Assembly (NCBI RefSeq): GCF_009730915.1
Contig: NC_052474.1
Span: 3,817,501-3,881,500, forward strand
From: Dioscorea cayenensis subsp. rotundata
Lineage: Eukaryota; Streptophyta; Magnoliopsida; Dioscoreales; Dioscoreaceae
DNA length: 64,000 nt
Reading direction: 5' to 3'
The notes below the pieces were generated by a model. It saw only the letters and a program-made list of their open reading frames with translations, was not told where the DNA came from and did no database searches. Positions 1-10,867 of this stretch are shown in pieces. How positions within the stretch are numbered: position 1 is the first letter of the stretch; each line of letters starts with the position of its first letter. A program made the translations under genes and the position numbers.

Positions 1-15
1 TCATATACACACACA

Positions 16-22
16 TATAAAA
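16..22 (+). promoter_or_regulatory. Candidate TATA box of the SAUR gene
   Basis: TATAAAA lies 76 bp before the SAUR start codon in the short leader at the window edge. The placement fits a plant core promoter, but the upstream promoter is cut off by the window, so this is an inference from position and consensus only. Confidence 0.45.
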
Positions 23-97
23 AACACACTCACTCAAACACAAATTAAAACCTCTCCATTGCTAACTAATTTTAGTTATCAGTGCACATATAATCAA

Positions 98-424
98 ATG
101 GTGAAGAAGGTGCTGCCAAAGGGTTGCATGGCCATCAGGGTTGGTAACAAAGAAGACCAACAGCAACGCTTTGTTGTGCCAGTGAAGTACTTGAACCATC
201 CTTTGTTTGCCAACCTTCTGAAGGAGGCTGAAGATGAGTATGGCTTCCAACATAATGGAGCCATCACCATCCCCTGCCACGTCGATGACTTCCGTAACGT
301 CCGCCGTCTCATTGACCGTGAAAACTCCTCCGCCGCCTCTGCCACCCACCACCACCACCACCACCATCATCACCATCACCATCATCATCATCATCTTCCA
401 CTCGCTGGATGTTTCAGAGCTTGA
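98..424 (+). CDS. SAUR32: SAUR32-type auxin-responsive protein, single exon, 108 aa
   Basis: Small auxin-up RNA family protein. SAURs act in auxin and growth responses, classically by inhibiting PP2C.D phosphatases and so activating plasma-membrane H+-ATPases. Seen here: the conserved SAUR core runs from about residue 7 to 74 (PKGCMAIRVG, QQRFVVPVKYLNHPLF, LLKEAEDEYGF, ITIPCHVDDF). The ATG at 98 is chosen because the core begins just after it and no upstream in-frame ATG exists in the visible leader. The gene has no intron, as usual for SAURs. The tail is odd: residues 84-99 are 16 consecutive histidines, followed by GCFRA. A His-rich tail ending in GCFR-hydrophobic is a feature of the SAUR32 group as I know it, which is why I name that subgroup. 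The length is normal. Auxin regulation cannot be judged, because the promoter lies outside the window. Confidence 0.9.
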   Translation: MVKKVLPKGCMAIRVGNKEDQQQRFVVPVKYLNHPLFANLLKEAEDEYGFQHNGAITIPCHVDDFRNVRRLIDRENSSAASATHHHHHHHHHHHHHHHHLPLAGCFRA

Positions 425-678
425 TGGAGTATTAACTGATTAATCCACCATGCATGCAACCCTAGCTATATATCATGTTCTTCAGGAGAACTATATATAT
501 ATGTTTTTGTGTATTTTCATGCATGCTCATGTTACTAGTGTGTGTGCTTTTTTCTTTTTTTCTTTTTTCCTTTTTTAGATAATATATATATGTATATTAT
601 ATGATGAACCGAAGGTTTGCTTACTCTTTATATATATGGCTATGACAATGGTAAGATTGGAATAGTACTACTGCTTTG

Positions 679-681
<3 letters not shown>

Positions 682-726
<45 letters not shown>
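682..726. repeat. (TA)n microsatellite
   Basis: An essentially uninterrupted TA dinucleotide run of about 45 bp in AT-rich intergenic DNA. Confidence 0.95.
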
Positions 727-728
<2 letters not shown>

Positions 729-797
729 CCACTTCTATAATAAGAGGTAAACAGAATAAAATGAATTCATGGCTTGTCTATATTCTGAAAGAAAAAA

Positions 798-801
<4 letters not shown>

Positions 802-878
<77 letters not shown>
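802..878. repeat. (TA)n microsatellite
   Basis: An uninterrupted TA dinucleotide run of about 77 bp. It can form a self-paired cruciform and is prone to length variation and assembly error. Confidence 0.95.
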
Positions 879-879
<1 letters not shown>

Positions 880-2453
880 CAAACATTAGAGAAATTCAAG
901 ATGGGAAATCAAGTGGGGTTATTATAAATTATTGTTAGTGTTTAAAGAGTGATACTTGATTGTTCTTTTATGCTAAAAGCTTGCTCAACCATGATGTCAA
1001 TTGGTTAATTTTGTGATCAAATGTTTGTTCAATAAGAGAAAAAGGAAAACAGTACTATATAGTTGTTTTTATTATTCTATCAAATTAAAACACGTATCAT
1101 GAAAAGAGTGAACTTTGTAATTGATTATTCTTTTGATAACGATAAATGGCAAAATTACTATAAACATTCCCACTTGTTGATGTAACAACCACTTTTTCAT
1201 TATAATAAAAAAATTCCTTGTGTTTAATTATGGTCTATAGCAACCCATTCCTACCACCATAAATTCTTTTTATTTCTTTGAAAAAAAAAGTGGTCCTTGT
1301 AATTAATTATTTTGATGAAACAAGTCTGTAAAGAAATAAATCTTTATCAAGTAGCTAGAGTTTTGCTCTATTTTAGGACAAAAATAAGCCACATATTGAA
1401 TTAGTGGAATAAAATGGCTAAGTATTTTAAAGTCATTCTCACACCAATCTTGATCAAGAAAATTGGAATTGAGGCCACTACAAGGAAACCTTTTTTTTGT
1501 GGGGGCTTTGCTCTCAACCCCTACTTTCTCCAAAGATAAGGAAAGAAGATCATATCCATCATGCAAATTGCATAAAGCCGTACGAAGTTGTATTTCTAAA
1601 GTGAAGGATCTTGGAATTTTTCCTAGTGTTTGTGATGAGTACTCCTCTTGGTGGTACTTGACAAGGAGAGCATTATTAATCTCACAAGCTACTTAAAACC
1701 ACAACGCTTTTTGCGATAAAAGTGAGTGCTTTTTTTGCTTTTTTGGCCCCATTAGTGCCATTGGTAATTCTAAAATGTACACGTAATTGAACTGATAATA
1801 TTTTATATTATATTTATATTTTTATAAAAATGAATAAATTATAATTTATTTTAAAAAACATATAATAAACTAACAATAAAAACATAAACAACAAACTAAA
1901 CTAATACCAAGGAAAAAAACAACAACAACAACAAAAAAGGGAGAAAAAAGCAAAACAAAAAACTAGGAGACAATCATAAGACGAATAATAGAAAACAAAA
2001 AATTGAAGAAAAGAAGTCGTTGAGTTGGCAAAATCCACCGTGTTATAGCTAAGAAATGACTTATAATGTCAGGAGAGGATAGTACTCCGTAAGACGCTGA
2101 GTAGACATTGTGTCAGTGTAATCAATTGATTTCTCACTTAAAAAATCTAGAACACGATGGAGGTCTATAATGAATTATCTAGAAAGTACTGAGTGGGTCT
2201 AAAAAAACATATAAATAATTTTAGAATTAGCTTAGAATCAAAAAAAGCACTTTAAAATTCAAGATTATGTTCTAATATATCTCTAAACCATGAAATGGAA
2301 TATTTTTTGTGTTGTAATAATTGTGTTTATTTGCCAAGTATTGATTATCTGTTTCATTAAACTTATTTTATAAATTTTTGAACTAATTTATATTTTTAGT
2401 AAGAACTATGTTTCTCCATAGATGAGAGATTCTGAATTAAAAAAAAACAAAAT

Positions 2454-2455
<2 letters not shown>

Positions 2456-2494
<39 letters not shown>
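2456..2494. repeat. (TA)n microsatellite
   Basis: A TA dinucleotide run of about 39 bp in intergenic DNA. Confidence 0.9.
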
Positions 2495-2497
<3 letters not shown>

Positions 2498-4039
2498 AAA
2501 CCCTACTATATATATTGTCTGTTTTAGTGATCTTGATTACTATTTGACTACAGTATGTGTCCTTGACCAAAAGTTATATCTACATAATGGAGGTTTTTCC
2601 AAGTTATTTTCACAATTGCAAGGATTATTTAGTACAGTTGAAATTAACAATTAACAAATTACACATTGATTAAAAAAAAAAAGACAAATCATTTATCTCA
2701 ACCAATGTTATACGATAGCGTGAACAAATTCAATTGCACAATAGTTATACTCAATTGAATTTGGCCCATTATAAAATTGGCAAAGGTTTATACTCAATTT
2801 GAATTTGGCCCATTATTAAATGCTTTAAGGATTTAGACATAAAGTGACCTTAGCAACCGTTTATAAATAAACTATTAAAACTGTATACTAAATCTAAACA
2901 ATCTAATAATTGGAACTTATTTACTAGTACTATTTACTTAATATAAAATAAGTACTTATGAATTTTTGCCATGGATTAATAGATTAACAAACAGCATAAC
3001 TAGATTTTTTATTTTTTCAAGTCAAATAAATGGATCAATCTATTTAATTCCAGCTCTTCTCACTGTCTAACCAGACTTATTTGGCAGGTACCATAAATTG
3101 ACACCTCAACGCTCTGCACTATGATTGAGTTAGGTACTCGTATCTAATTAATATATCATATTAAAATGTTTAAGATTAATAAATAAATAAATAAATATGG
3201 CTTCTTAGAGTACGGAAACCCAAAAAAGTCCACAAAAAAACAAAGACACTTGAAGAAAAAGCATTCAAAAGTAGCACCTAGAAGAAGCCTTGATAAGTCC
3301 ATCAATGAAAAGAAAGGAGGCCCAAAAGGAAATAGAAAGTTAGGCTAAATATCATGCACAATGATGTACACTGGAATATCAATTCAAGACAAAGACCTTT
3401 AGAGCAATTGAGAGAGTAATTGTAAAGGCAAATGTCCTCTTTCTCCTCTCTAGTATTGAACTCATATAAATAGATAATGATATATATAATCAAACACATC
3501 ATCAACCTAAAAAGAACATGAGTTAAGAACTTAGGAAAACTTAGAAAAAGTAAAAAAGAGAAAAAGAGCGAGAAGAGAGATTAGATTATCATTCCATCTT
3601 GTACTTAAAAACTTCTACTGTTGGACATCACCATGAAATGAAGCAGAGTCAACATAAAGCAAGAGATTGACATTTTCACAGAAACAGAGCACAGAGAGAG
3701 AGAGAGAGAGAGAGTACTGTGAATCACGTTGTAAAAGGCTTGACATTAATGGCAGGGTGAGTACTTTGTCAACAACCCCTCTTAGTCTTGTAGTAGGGAC
3801 ACCAGACAAGTGTTGTTATTATATGGGACCAAATCCAATGGCTCTCACTGTGTACTCTGTTTTTGGGATTCCGGGCCACGAAGACTTGGACAGAGATTGT
3901 GAATGGTTTTTTCCATGTTTCCAAGTTCCAAGCTTCAAGTTTTCAACTCACACACAAACACCAGAGTAGTGTATTGTAGTGTAGTGCAGTGCAGTGTGCT
4001 TGATGTGTCTCTGGTTATCAGAGCTTGGTTATTCATTTG

Positions 4040-4180
4040 GCACGGCTCCGGCGCGGCCGCTGCGCGGGTCGCGTTTACTCACATGCGAGCGCGCGCGCGG
4101 CGGGTGCGCGTGTTTGGTCTCTAGTGCCGAGATCCAAAGAGTGGGGGCTGGCCTGGCCTGGCCTGGCCTGGCTCAGTGTT
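4040..4180. other. GC-rich island with GGCCT pentamer repeat
   Basis: A sharp island of GC-rich sequence (GCGCGGCCGCTGCGCGG, GCGAGCGCGCGCGCGGCGGG) in otherwise AT-rich DNA. It is followed at about 4147-4172 by four to five copies of the GGCCT/TGGCC unit. Open frames across it have no recognisable domain. It could be a promoter-proximal island of an unrecognised transcript, or the remains of an insertion. Only the composition is seen. Confidence 0.5.
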
Positions 4181-6254
4181 TTGATGAATGGGACCATACT
4201 TATTCATTGCATTGAAAGGAGAGTGTTAATTGTTATATTTTTCTTCTCATTTAAACATGCCAGACGGGCCCCACGAGTAAATAACTGTAGTAATTTTTTT
4301 TTAAAAAAAAATCTGTATTTTCTTATGAGTCTGGTGATTCGTACCAGTTTTTTACTTTTTTTTTTATATAAATTCACTATCAAATGTGTCTACAAAATGA
4401 TATTTTTGGTACTGTTTTTTTTTCAATATTTATTATGTCCTTTTCTTTTAATAAAATTATAATTTATTTATGTTATTAAAAAATTAAGATATTTTTTCCT
4501 GATTACATAAAGTTTGAATTGCAAATTAACACCCACGATCAGATATTATTTATTATTATCATCATCTACCCACCTGTGCTTAACCTCTGTATTTAAACTT
4601 TAAGCAACAATGCCTTACTCAGTGTTTGAAACTTTGAGTTAGTTTCTAATATATTACAATAAGTTTGAATATTTTTATAAAAAATTTATATTAATAATAT
4701 AATTTTAATCTTGATTGATATTGGATGTGAATAAACAGTGAGGAAGGAAAACAAGAACTGGGTGGTGGTGAATGGTGATGAAATAGTACAAGAAGATGAA
4801 TAAAGTGAGGTTTTTATATTAATGAGAGGGTGGCTTCTTTTCAACAACTCTTGCTACATCTCCAGGCTTTTAGTTTTGGCCAGGTCTGCACACATGTCTT
4901 TCTTTAATGGTACCCAATTCCCACGCATTGCTACTGCTCCTTTGGGATTCCGTGCCACTCTTTTTTAACTCTATCTCTGTACTTTATTATTATTATTATT
5001 ATTATTATTATTTTGTTGCTAATAAATGTTAATTAAGTTTTTAATACATGAATAATAATGGGTTGTGAATATAAATTGGGCGTGTAAAACATGGCTAATG
5101 AACAACAGCTAAGGAATACTTATTGATTTATATTATATATATATATATATATGTATATGTGAATTAGTGATCACTTGTTCAAAAGAGTGAACTGTGTGTA
5201 GTACCACATGAAAGCTTCCAATGAGGACACATGAGATAAAAAGAGACCAAACCACATGAATGCCAACTGGTATGATTGCACGGCTTGAAAGTGGCATTCT
5301 CAATCTTGTCTCTTGGTTTGATTATTACTTGATTAATTTTTTATTTAGTGTTAACAAAACAAGGATTATTTTTTATGATTGAATAATCCTCACATACTAA
5401 TGAGTAATTAGAGTTCACTTTGCATATAGGGAGAGAAAAAAGCAAGCTTAGAACATTCATTCTCTTTGATAATAAAAGAACTTTAAGTAAGATAAGGATT
5501 AGTTTTGTCATAACTTTGACAAAATTGGAAAGTAATTGATGTCAAATATAAATGTATATCTATATATATATATATATTTGAAAAATAGAGCGATAAAACA
5601 AGAAACAATGAGTAAGGACCACAAGTCTAAGTATGAGTAGAAAGTGGGCGCTTTGACAAGCACTCAACAGACATCAAAAGAAATAGAAATTTCTTTTCTC
5701 TTCTTCATTTCTTTCTATCTTTCTTTCTTCCCCAAATGATCAGGCTCATCATGTGTTTGGTTGTAGTGAAAGAAGGATAGAAGAAACGGACATAAAAACA
5801 TATCTCATTGTCTCAATGAGTGGGAAAGTTGAAACTTCAAAAACAAATTAAAGAAGATGAATTACATAAGATAAAATAAATACTTAAATAATATTAAGTT
5901 AAAATCGAGAAATTTAGACTAAGAATGTGTCTATCTATAGCAGTAAAACTTTATCTCATGTGAAAGAGGAAAGATCAAAGGGACATATTGTGGTGCCCCA
6001 AGAAGCTGAAAGTTGTTGACTTGTAGGTTTATAGCTGTATCATTTTGAACTCAAAAAGAAACACAAAGTGAGAGGTTGACAAGATTAGATGTTTGACAAG
6101 ATGTTCAAGTTAATTCAACTCAAGTCTCTTCCTGTGTTTCATTGCACCAAAGTTAACTCCGGTAACTAGCCATGATGGGAACCATATAAATGATGCAATG
6201 CCATCAAGTGTTAAGACAATCACTAAGAAGAATTCTCTTGAAACAAGTGCGTGA

Positions 6255-6374
6255 CCAAACAAAGTCCCATTCAATTCAGTCATTAGAATAAAAAACTCAT
6301 TCAAACAAAGATTAACAAACAAAGTCCCATTCAATTCAGTCATTAGAATCAAAAACTCATTCAAACAAAGATTA
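6255..6374. repeat. 60-bp tandem duplication
   Basis: The segment starting CAAACAAAGTCCCATTCAAT and ending about ACTCATTCAAACAAAGATTAA occurs twice head to tail with a 60-bp period and one visible A/C difference. It gives the open frame on the minus strand a duplicated block, which argues that this frame is not a gene. Confidence 0.9.
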
Positions 6375-6825
6375 ATAACCAAACAAGTAAAATCAAAATG
6401 TGTTATGGGGAAGAGCAAAGAAGCCAACTACTCCAACTCATGTCTGCAAACAAAACTAGTTTAATATTATTATTATTTGTTATTGATTCTTTTCTCACCT
6501 TCTCTCTCTCTCTCTCTCTCTCTTATTTATGACTGTCAGAGATAGGAAAGAACATGACAACAATATCTATTAACTCACCATAAAGAAGAAAGAGAAAATG
6601 AAGGAGTGGTTGCATGAAGTCGTAGTCATTTCTTAGACCCAAAACCCAGCTGTATAGCTTTCTCTTGTCTTTTATTTTTTTTTTTAATAATCTACATCTC
6701 TTCTTCAACCCTTGTTATTAATTATCTCCACCTCTTCATCTGCACAAGATGGTAATCATTTCATTCATGATAAGCAGACCAGTCTTGTGTTGTTTACCTT
6801 CTCTCTCTCCTCTTCTCTAGCTCTC

Positions 6826-6830
6826 TATAA
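6826..6830 (+). promoter_or_regulatory. Candidate TATA element before MIR166
   Basis: CTCTATAACC sits about 85 bp upstream of the miR166 passenger strand, after a CT-rich tract. Plant MIR genes have ordinary Pol II promoters with a TATA box at about this type of position. It is a weak match, and other start sites upstream are possible. Confidence 0.25.
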
Positions 6831-6904
6831 CCAGGCCAAACCCCCTTGAAAGAAGCCGTGAGTCATGGGAGTAAGTAAGAGAGAAAGAGAAGGATGCTTT
6901 TCTA

Positions 6905-7019
6905 TTGAGGGGAATGTTGTCTGGCTCGAGGATTCTCTTTTTCCTCTCTGCAAAGTTTTCTCATCATCATCATCATGAGTTTATGATAGACCTCGGACCA
7001 GGCTTCATTCCCCCCAAGC
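6905..7019 (+). ncRNA. MIR166: MIR166 precursor hairpin
   Basis: The mature miR166 sequence (21 nt, starting TCGGACCAGG and ending CTTCATTCCCC) occupies 6993-7013 on the 3' arm, as expected for this family. The passenger strand, GGAATGTTGT followed by CTGGCTCGAGG, occupies 6911-6931 on the 5' arm. The arms pair: TTGAGGGGAATG at the base opposes CATTCCCCCCAA with one mismatch, and CTCGAGG opposes CCTCGG near the loop side. The loop between the arms is about 61 nt and contains a (TCA)n stretch. miR166 guides cleavage of class III HD-Zip mRNAs and so sets leaf polarity, meristem and vascular patterning. The DNA around it is AT- and CT-rich with no protein gene, as expected for an intergenic MIR locus. 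The open frame crossing the hairpin (from 6905) is incidental. Confidence 0.96.
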
Positions 7020-8808
7020 AACAAAGCTTCCATGTTTCTATCTTTCCATCTCTCTCCCCTCCTCTCCTCTCCTCTCTTCTCAGAGATTTATCCTCAGGTC
7101 TGTTCTTCTTCTTGTCCTTCTTCTTTTCTTGTAGATATTCTTGTTTTATTTATCATTTGTTAATATAACTCAGTAGTTGTTATTTGCTAACAAAACTGCA
7201 GCAGAAGATCTGGTGTCATGATGTAAAGAAAAAGGTTTTCATTATGAGCTTCTCTTTTTTTTCTTTTTTCTTTTCTTTTTTATAAAGACTGCATTGTTCT
7301 TGTTTGGTAGTGATTTCTCTTGTTAATTTGTTGAGCATTCCAAGGAAGGGTTTGCTGCCTTGCTCATCCATTACTCAAGAATCTATGCACAGTTTTGATC
7401 TCTTCTTTCTTTCTTTTTTTCATTCACCTTCCAAGATTGATCATGAAGTTTTATATGATATCACGGAGGACCACACTTTCCTTGACCTCTAGAGATAAAG
7501 CTCCGCACAACCACAAACATCTTTCTCCCTTTCCCTAGGCCCTTCAATTTCTCCTTTCTCATGAACAAAAACTTTTTTTGACCTTAAAAAGTTTGACTTG
7601 ACTCTCTTCCTTTAGATTTATTTATATCTACTTGTATAGTTTTCTACGTTAAAAAAATATATAAGAAAAAATGATCATGTACTTATAAACTGATATGAGT
7701 GAGAGCTCTATATAGATCTTTTGTCTTCATGATTCATTATCACTCCATTATTTTTCACTCTTGAACTCCATTAATGAGATTTGAGGCTTGCCACATGTGA
7801 GGTATAGTTCTTTTAAGGTTTTAGGGTTTTGCTTGCAAACTTCATATTTTGTTTTAAAAACTGGCTGGCTTGATTTGGTTTTGGACTTTGGAGTCTTGAA
7901 CTCTGTGCCAAGACATTTGTCTGAGTTTTTCTTCTCACTGTTTCTCATGCATTCTAATTTCATGAGTGGTCTCTTTGTGTGTATCTGCAACTTTTTTCTA
8001 GAGTTTTCTTTTTTGTCGAAAATGAAGATGTGAGGCAGATGGTAAAAGTACAAGATGACGCATGATGAGAGTTTTAACCTTTGGTTTTCTGATTACTTTC
8101 ATTGCTTGTAGTATACCTGTGAAAATTACATAGACCTTCTCATGATTCATTCACACTATTGTGTGTGTGTGTGTGTGTGTGTGTTTTTTCTTCTCACAAG
8201 GGTGAGGATCAAGTTTTGTTAAATCTGTGGAGATGAGACAATGTTTTTTCTCCTTTTTTTTTTTAATTTTGTTTGGAGAGCTTTATATTGTTGTAATGTT
8301 AATTTATTGGATTTACTTGAGTAATGGTTTTTCTTATCCTAATGTTGAAGGGTTATCTTTTGTTAATAATGTTGTTCTTTTCCCTGATTGTCTCTGTATA
8401 CATTTAGAAAAGAAAAGAAAAGAACATGGCATGAATCATTTAGCTTGTTTTCTTGAAGGATGTTCAAAGTCAAAACAAAATCTGAAGTTTGTATATATAA
8501 GTTGGATTTCAAGATTTTTCAGAATCTAAACAAGTTGGTGTTGATTCATTTTCAATTTATTAAAAACTCTAATGAAATGCACAAGTGAAAGGTATGATGT
8601 GGATGATAAAACTACTTCGAAACCAAAAATCATGTGATATCAAAGTTTTTTTACTATTGATGTATAAGACTAGTGTATAAACAATTAAATAGTCACTGTT
8701 GTAGAGTAAAATGAGTAGGTAGTGTAGTATTGTCAATTTAATGTGTGTTTTTACTGTTTATAAATCAATGTTATATATTTGAATTTACAATTATCATGAA
8801 AATCATTA

Positions 8809-9079
8809 CTCCCTCAATTATGAAATACAAGTTGTTTTAAAAAAATTATTTTAAAATAGTTGTCGTTTTATCATATTAAAACAATATGTAAAATTCAATT
8901 TTTTAAGTTATATGCATAAAAAGAGTAATATTCATAGTTCTAAATAAAATATATGGTTCCAAAAAAAATACTTTAAGAATTTGATTGATTTTATATTAAA
9001 TTTTAAAAAATTTGATGATATTTTTAATTTTTGTGCAATATTTCTAAACATTATCTATTTTGGAATGGAATGGAGGGAG
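8809..9079. mobile_element. Stowaway-like MITE (Tc1/mariner type)
   Basis: The left end is CTCCCTCAATTATGAAATAC and the right end, read on the opposite strand, is CTCCCTCCATTCCATTCC. These are inverted ends of the Stowaway type, each flanked by TA (807-808 and 9080-9081 side). The element is 271 bp, AT-rich and non-coding, which fits the class. Internal pairing is imperfect, so this is an old copy. Confidence 0.75.
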
Positions 9080-9194
9080 TAGTATATTGCTTTTTTTAAT
9101 ATTATGATTAGTCCATAGGAAACATAACTTGAAATCATAAATATTTAGGTTGTAATAAAGCGTCTTGTTATAAGTGGTATTCAAGTTTTAACTC

Positions 9195-9225
<31 letters not shown>

Positions 9226-9462
9226 CGCGCGCGCGCGTTATTTTCTAAAATGAGTTTGAACATACTAATTAATGAATTTGTCTGTTCTAAAACTCATCAC
9301 TAAACACCTCCATAACTTTAATGAGTGCAAGATAAAATAGATTCATTAAATTCTAGATATTGAGAACATGATGAATAGCATTCATGATCTCAATCAACGC
9401 TAATAAACGGCCTAGTATTTTTAAAAATAAAGGAAATTAATAAATGTATATACACTAATGAT

Positions 9463-9701
9463 ATTCTCTTTGTTCCTAAATACATATCATTCAGGGATGT
9501 TGCACAAAAATTAAAGATATCATTAAATTATCTAAATTTTAACATTAAAAATAATTAAATTACTAAACTATTCCTCTTTTTTGGACTATAAATATAATTG
9601 AAAAAAATAAATAAATATTACGTTGATATTGTAAAACGACAACTATTTTAGATTTTTTTTTTCTTTCTGAAAACGACATGTATTTTAAAACGGAAAAAGT
9701 A
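9463..9701. mobile_element. Degenerate Stowaway-like MITE
   Basis: The left end reads TTCTCTTTGTTCCTAAATAC and the right end, reverse-complemented, reads ATACTTTTTCCGTTTTAAAA. The pattern resembles the CTCCCTCCGTTCCNAAATA ends of Stowaway elements, with substitutions. The interior shares the same style (GACATGTATTTTAAAA, AACGACAACTATTTTA) as the element at 8809-9079. Boundaries are approximate. Confidence 0.45.
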
Positions 9702-10530
9702 TCTCAACTAAAGTTAAATAAATAATCTGATTTTCAAGTCTGTGTTTGGCTAGTGTTTTTATGAGTAAGTAAGGATCAAGGTGTTACTAATATGTTATTA
9801 TTCACAACACATGAAAGGTAAATTAATTAATTAGTAAATTTACTTTGTACCATCCTCTTGAATCAACACTTTAATATTAATATTTTATGACCGAATTAAT
9901 TATTGAGTAGGATAATGATGATATACAGAAAGATATCCGTCTTTGGTTTTAAGATCTTTTTCCTTCCACTCTTAATGTACTGCTGTACTTGCTTTTTTAT
10001 TGTTCTTGTGTGATGCTAATGGTTCACTTGTCCTTTTTTTTTTAATAAATATGATTTATTCAATTTGTTAATATATATATATGGAGTATATAATTACAGT
10101 AGTGGATCAATCTATATACTTCATAGTTAAATAAAAGAAAGGTTTTCATTAGCAATTGGTTGATGCTTGAACATTCCATCTATCTAAACAATGTATATAT
10201 ATATATATATATATATATAGTTTCGCTTGGTTCAATCTTTGCAAAAGTTATAATTCCAAAATTAAATCCACATTAACTGTCCATATATAGTTAATTGATG
10301 AAGAAACTGATTTGAGGTTTGATTTTCATGAAATTTTGATTTTATGATTCAATTAAAAATAAACTTCTGGATTTTGTGTAAGTAATTTTTCAATAAGATT
10401 TTAGTGCCAGACATGCTTCTTATGAACACAGTGCCCCAAGTTAAGAAAAGAATGGAGGGATAAGAGACCTCCCCTTTTAGGACCCCCACTGTCTAATTTT
10501 GCAACTCTTATCCAAGCACAGCTCATTGTT

Positions 10531-10784
10531 TTTTAACATGCATTTTTGGGAAGAGGGCAGGGAGCAAGCCCACTAAAGGCAGGGGATGTCTGCAAGTCTC
10601 GGTGGAGCAGTGGGGAGACGAGGCCACTGTCAGCGTGACTGGGACCACTCGTCTGCCAAACACTATTCACGACTCACGAAATGCTGCTCAGTGAGAATCA
10701 GATCTCATGCATCGGTGAGAGTTTCTATCAGCGAATCCGTGTCTCAAATGAGATCGAAGATCGTTGGCTTTTAACATGCATTTT
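10531..10784. mobile_element. 222-bp GC-rich insertion flanked by 16-bp direct repeats
   Basis: TTTTAACATGCATTTT occurs perfectly at 10531-10546 and 10769-10784. Between the copies lies a 222-bp block of much higher GC content than its surroundings. Identical flanking repeats of this length look like a target-site duplication of a retroposed sequence. I see no poly-A tail and no clear RNA polymerase III B box, so I do not call it a SINE. A filler insertion during break repair is the alternative. Confidence 0.45.
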
Positions 10785-10830
10785 GAACACACACACAAAG
10801 CCTCACACACACACACACAAAGCCTCAGAC

Positions 10831-10867
<37 letters not shown>

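Larger units (their letters stand above)
425..6820. other. Long AT-rich intergenic region between SAUR and MIR166
   Basis: No gene is supported here. The DNA is strongly AT-rich, with long (TA)n arrays, a partial duplication near 2744-2819 (a TTTATACTCAA..GAATTTGGCCCATTA unit twice), an (AG)n run near 3688-3713, a short GC-rich island at about 4040-4180, a (TTA)n run near 4986-5013 and a 60-bp tandem duplication at 6255-6374. Open frames in this stretch start or end in simple repeats and show no recognisable domain. Confidence 0.6.

Noticed and set aside
1475..1700. CACTACAAGGAAACC, which resembles a CACTA transposon end, with a 77-codon open frame
   Set aside because: No inverted partner end and no 3-bp duplication were found nearby; one 15-mer is not enough.
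3667..4462. Several overlapping plus-strand open frames of 73-145 codons
   Set aside because: They run through (GA)n, the GC island and AT-rich DNA in different frames, contain no recognisable domain, and the longest is created by low-complexity sequence.
6110..6427. 105-codon minus-strand open frame with an internally repeated peptide
   Set aside because: The peptide repeat is just the 60-bp tandem DNA duplication read in frame (60 is a multiple of 3). No family similarity, no gene context.
6905..7168. 87-codon open frame across the MIR166 hairpin
   Set aside because: It is incidental to the hairpin: its sequence is explained by the two miRNA arms and the loop repeat.
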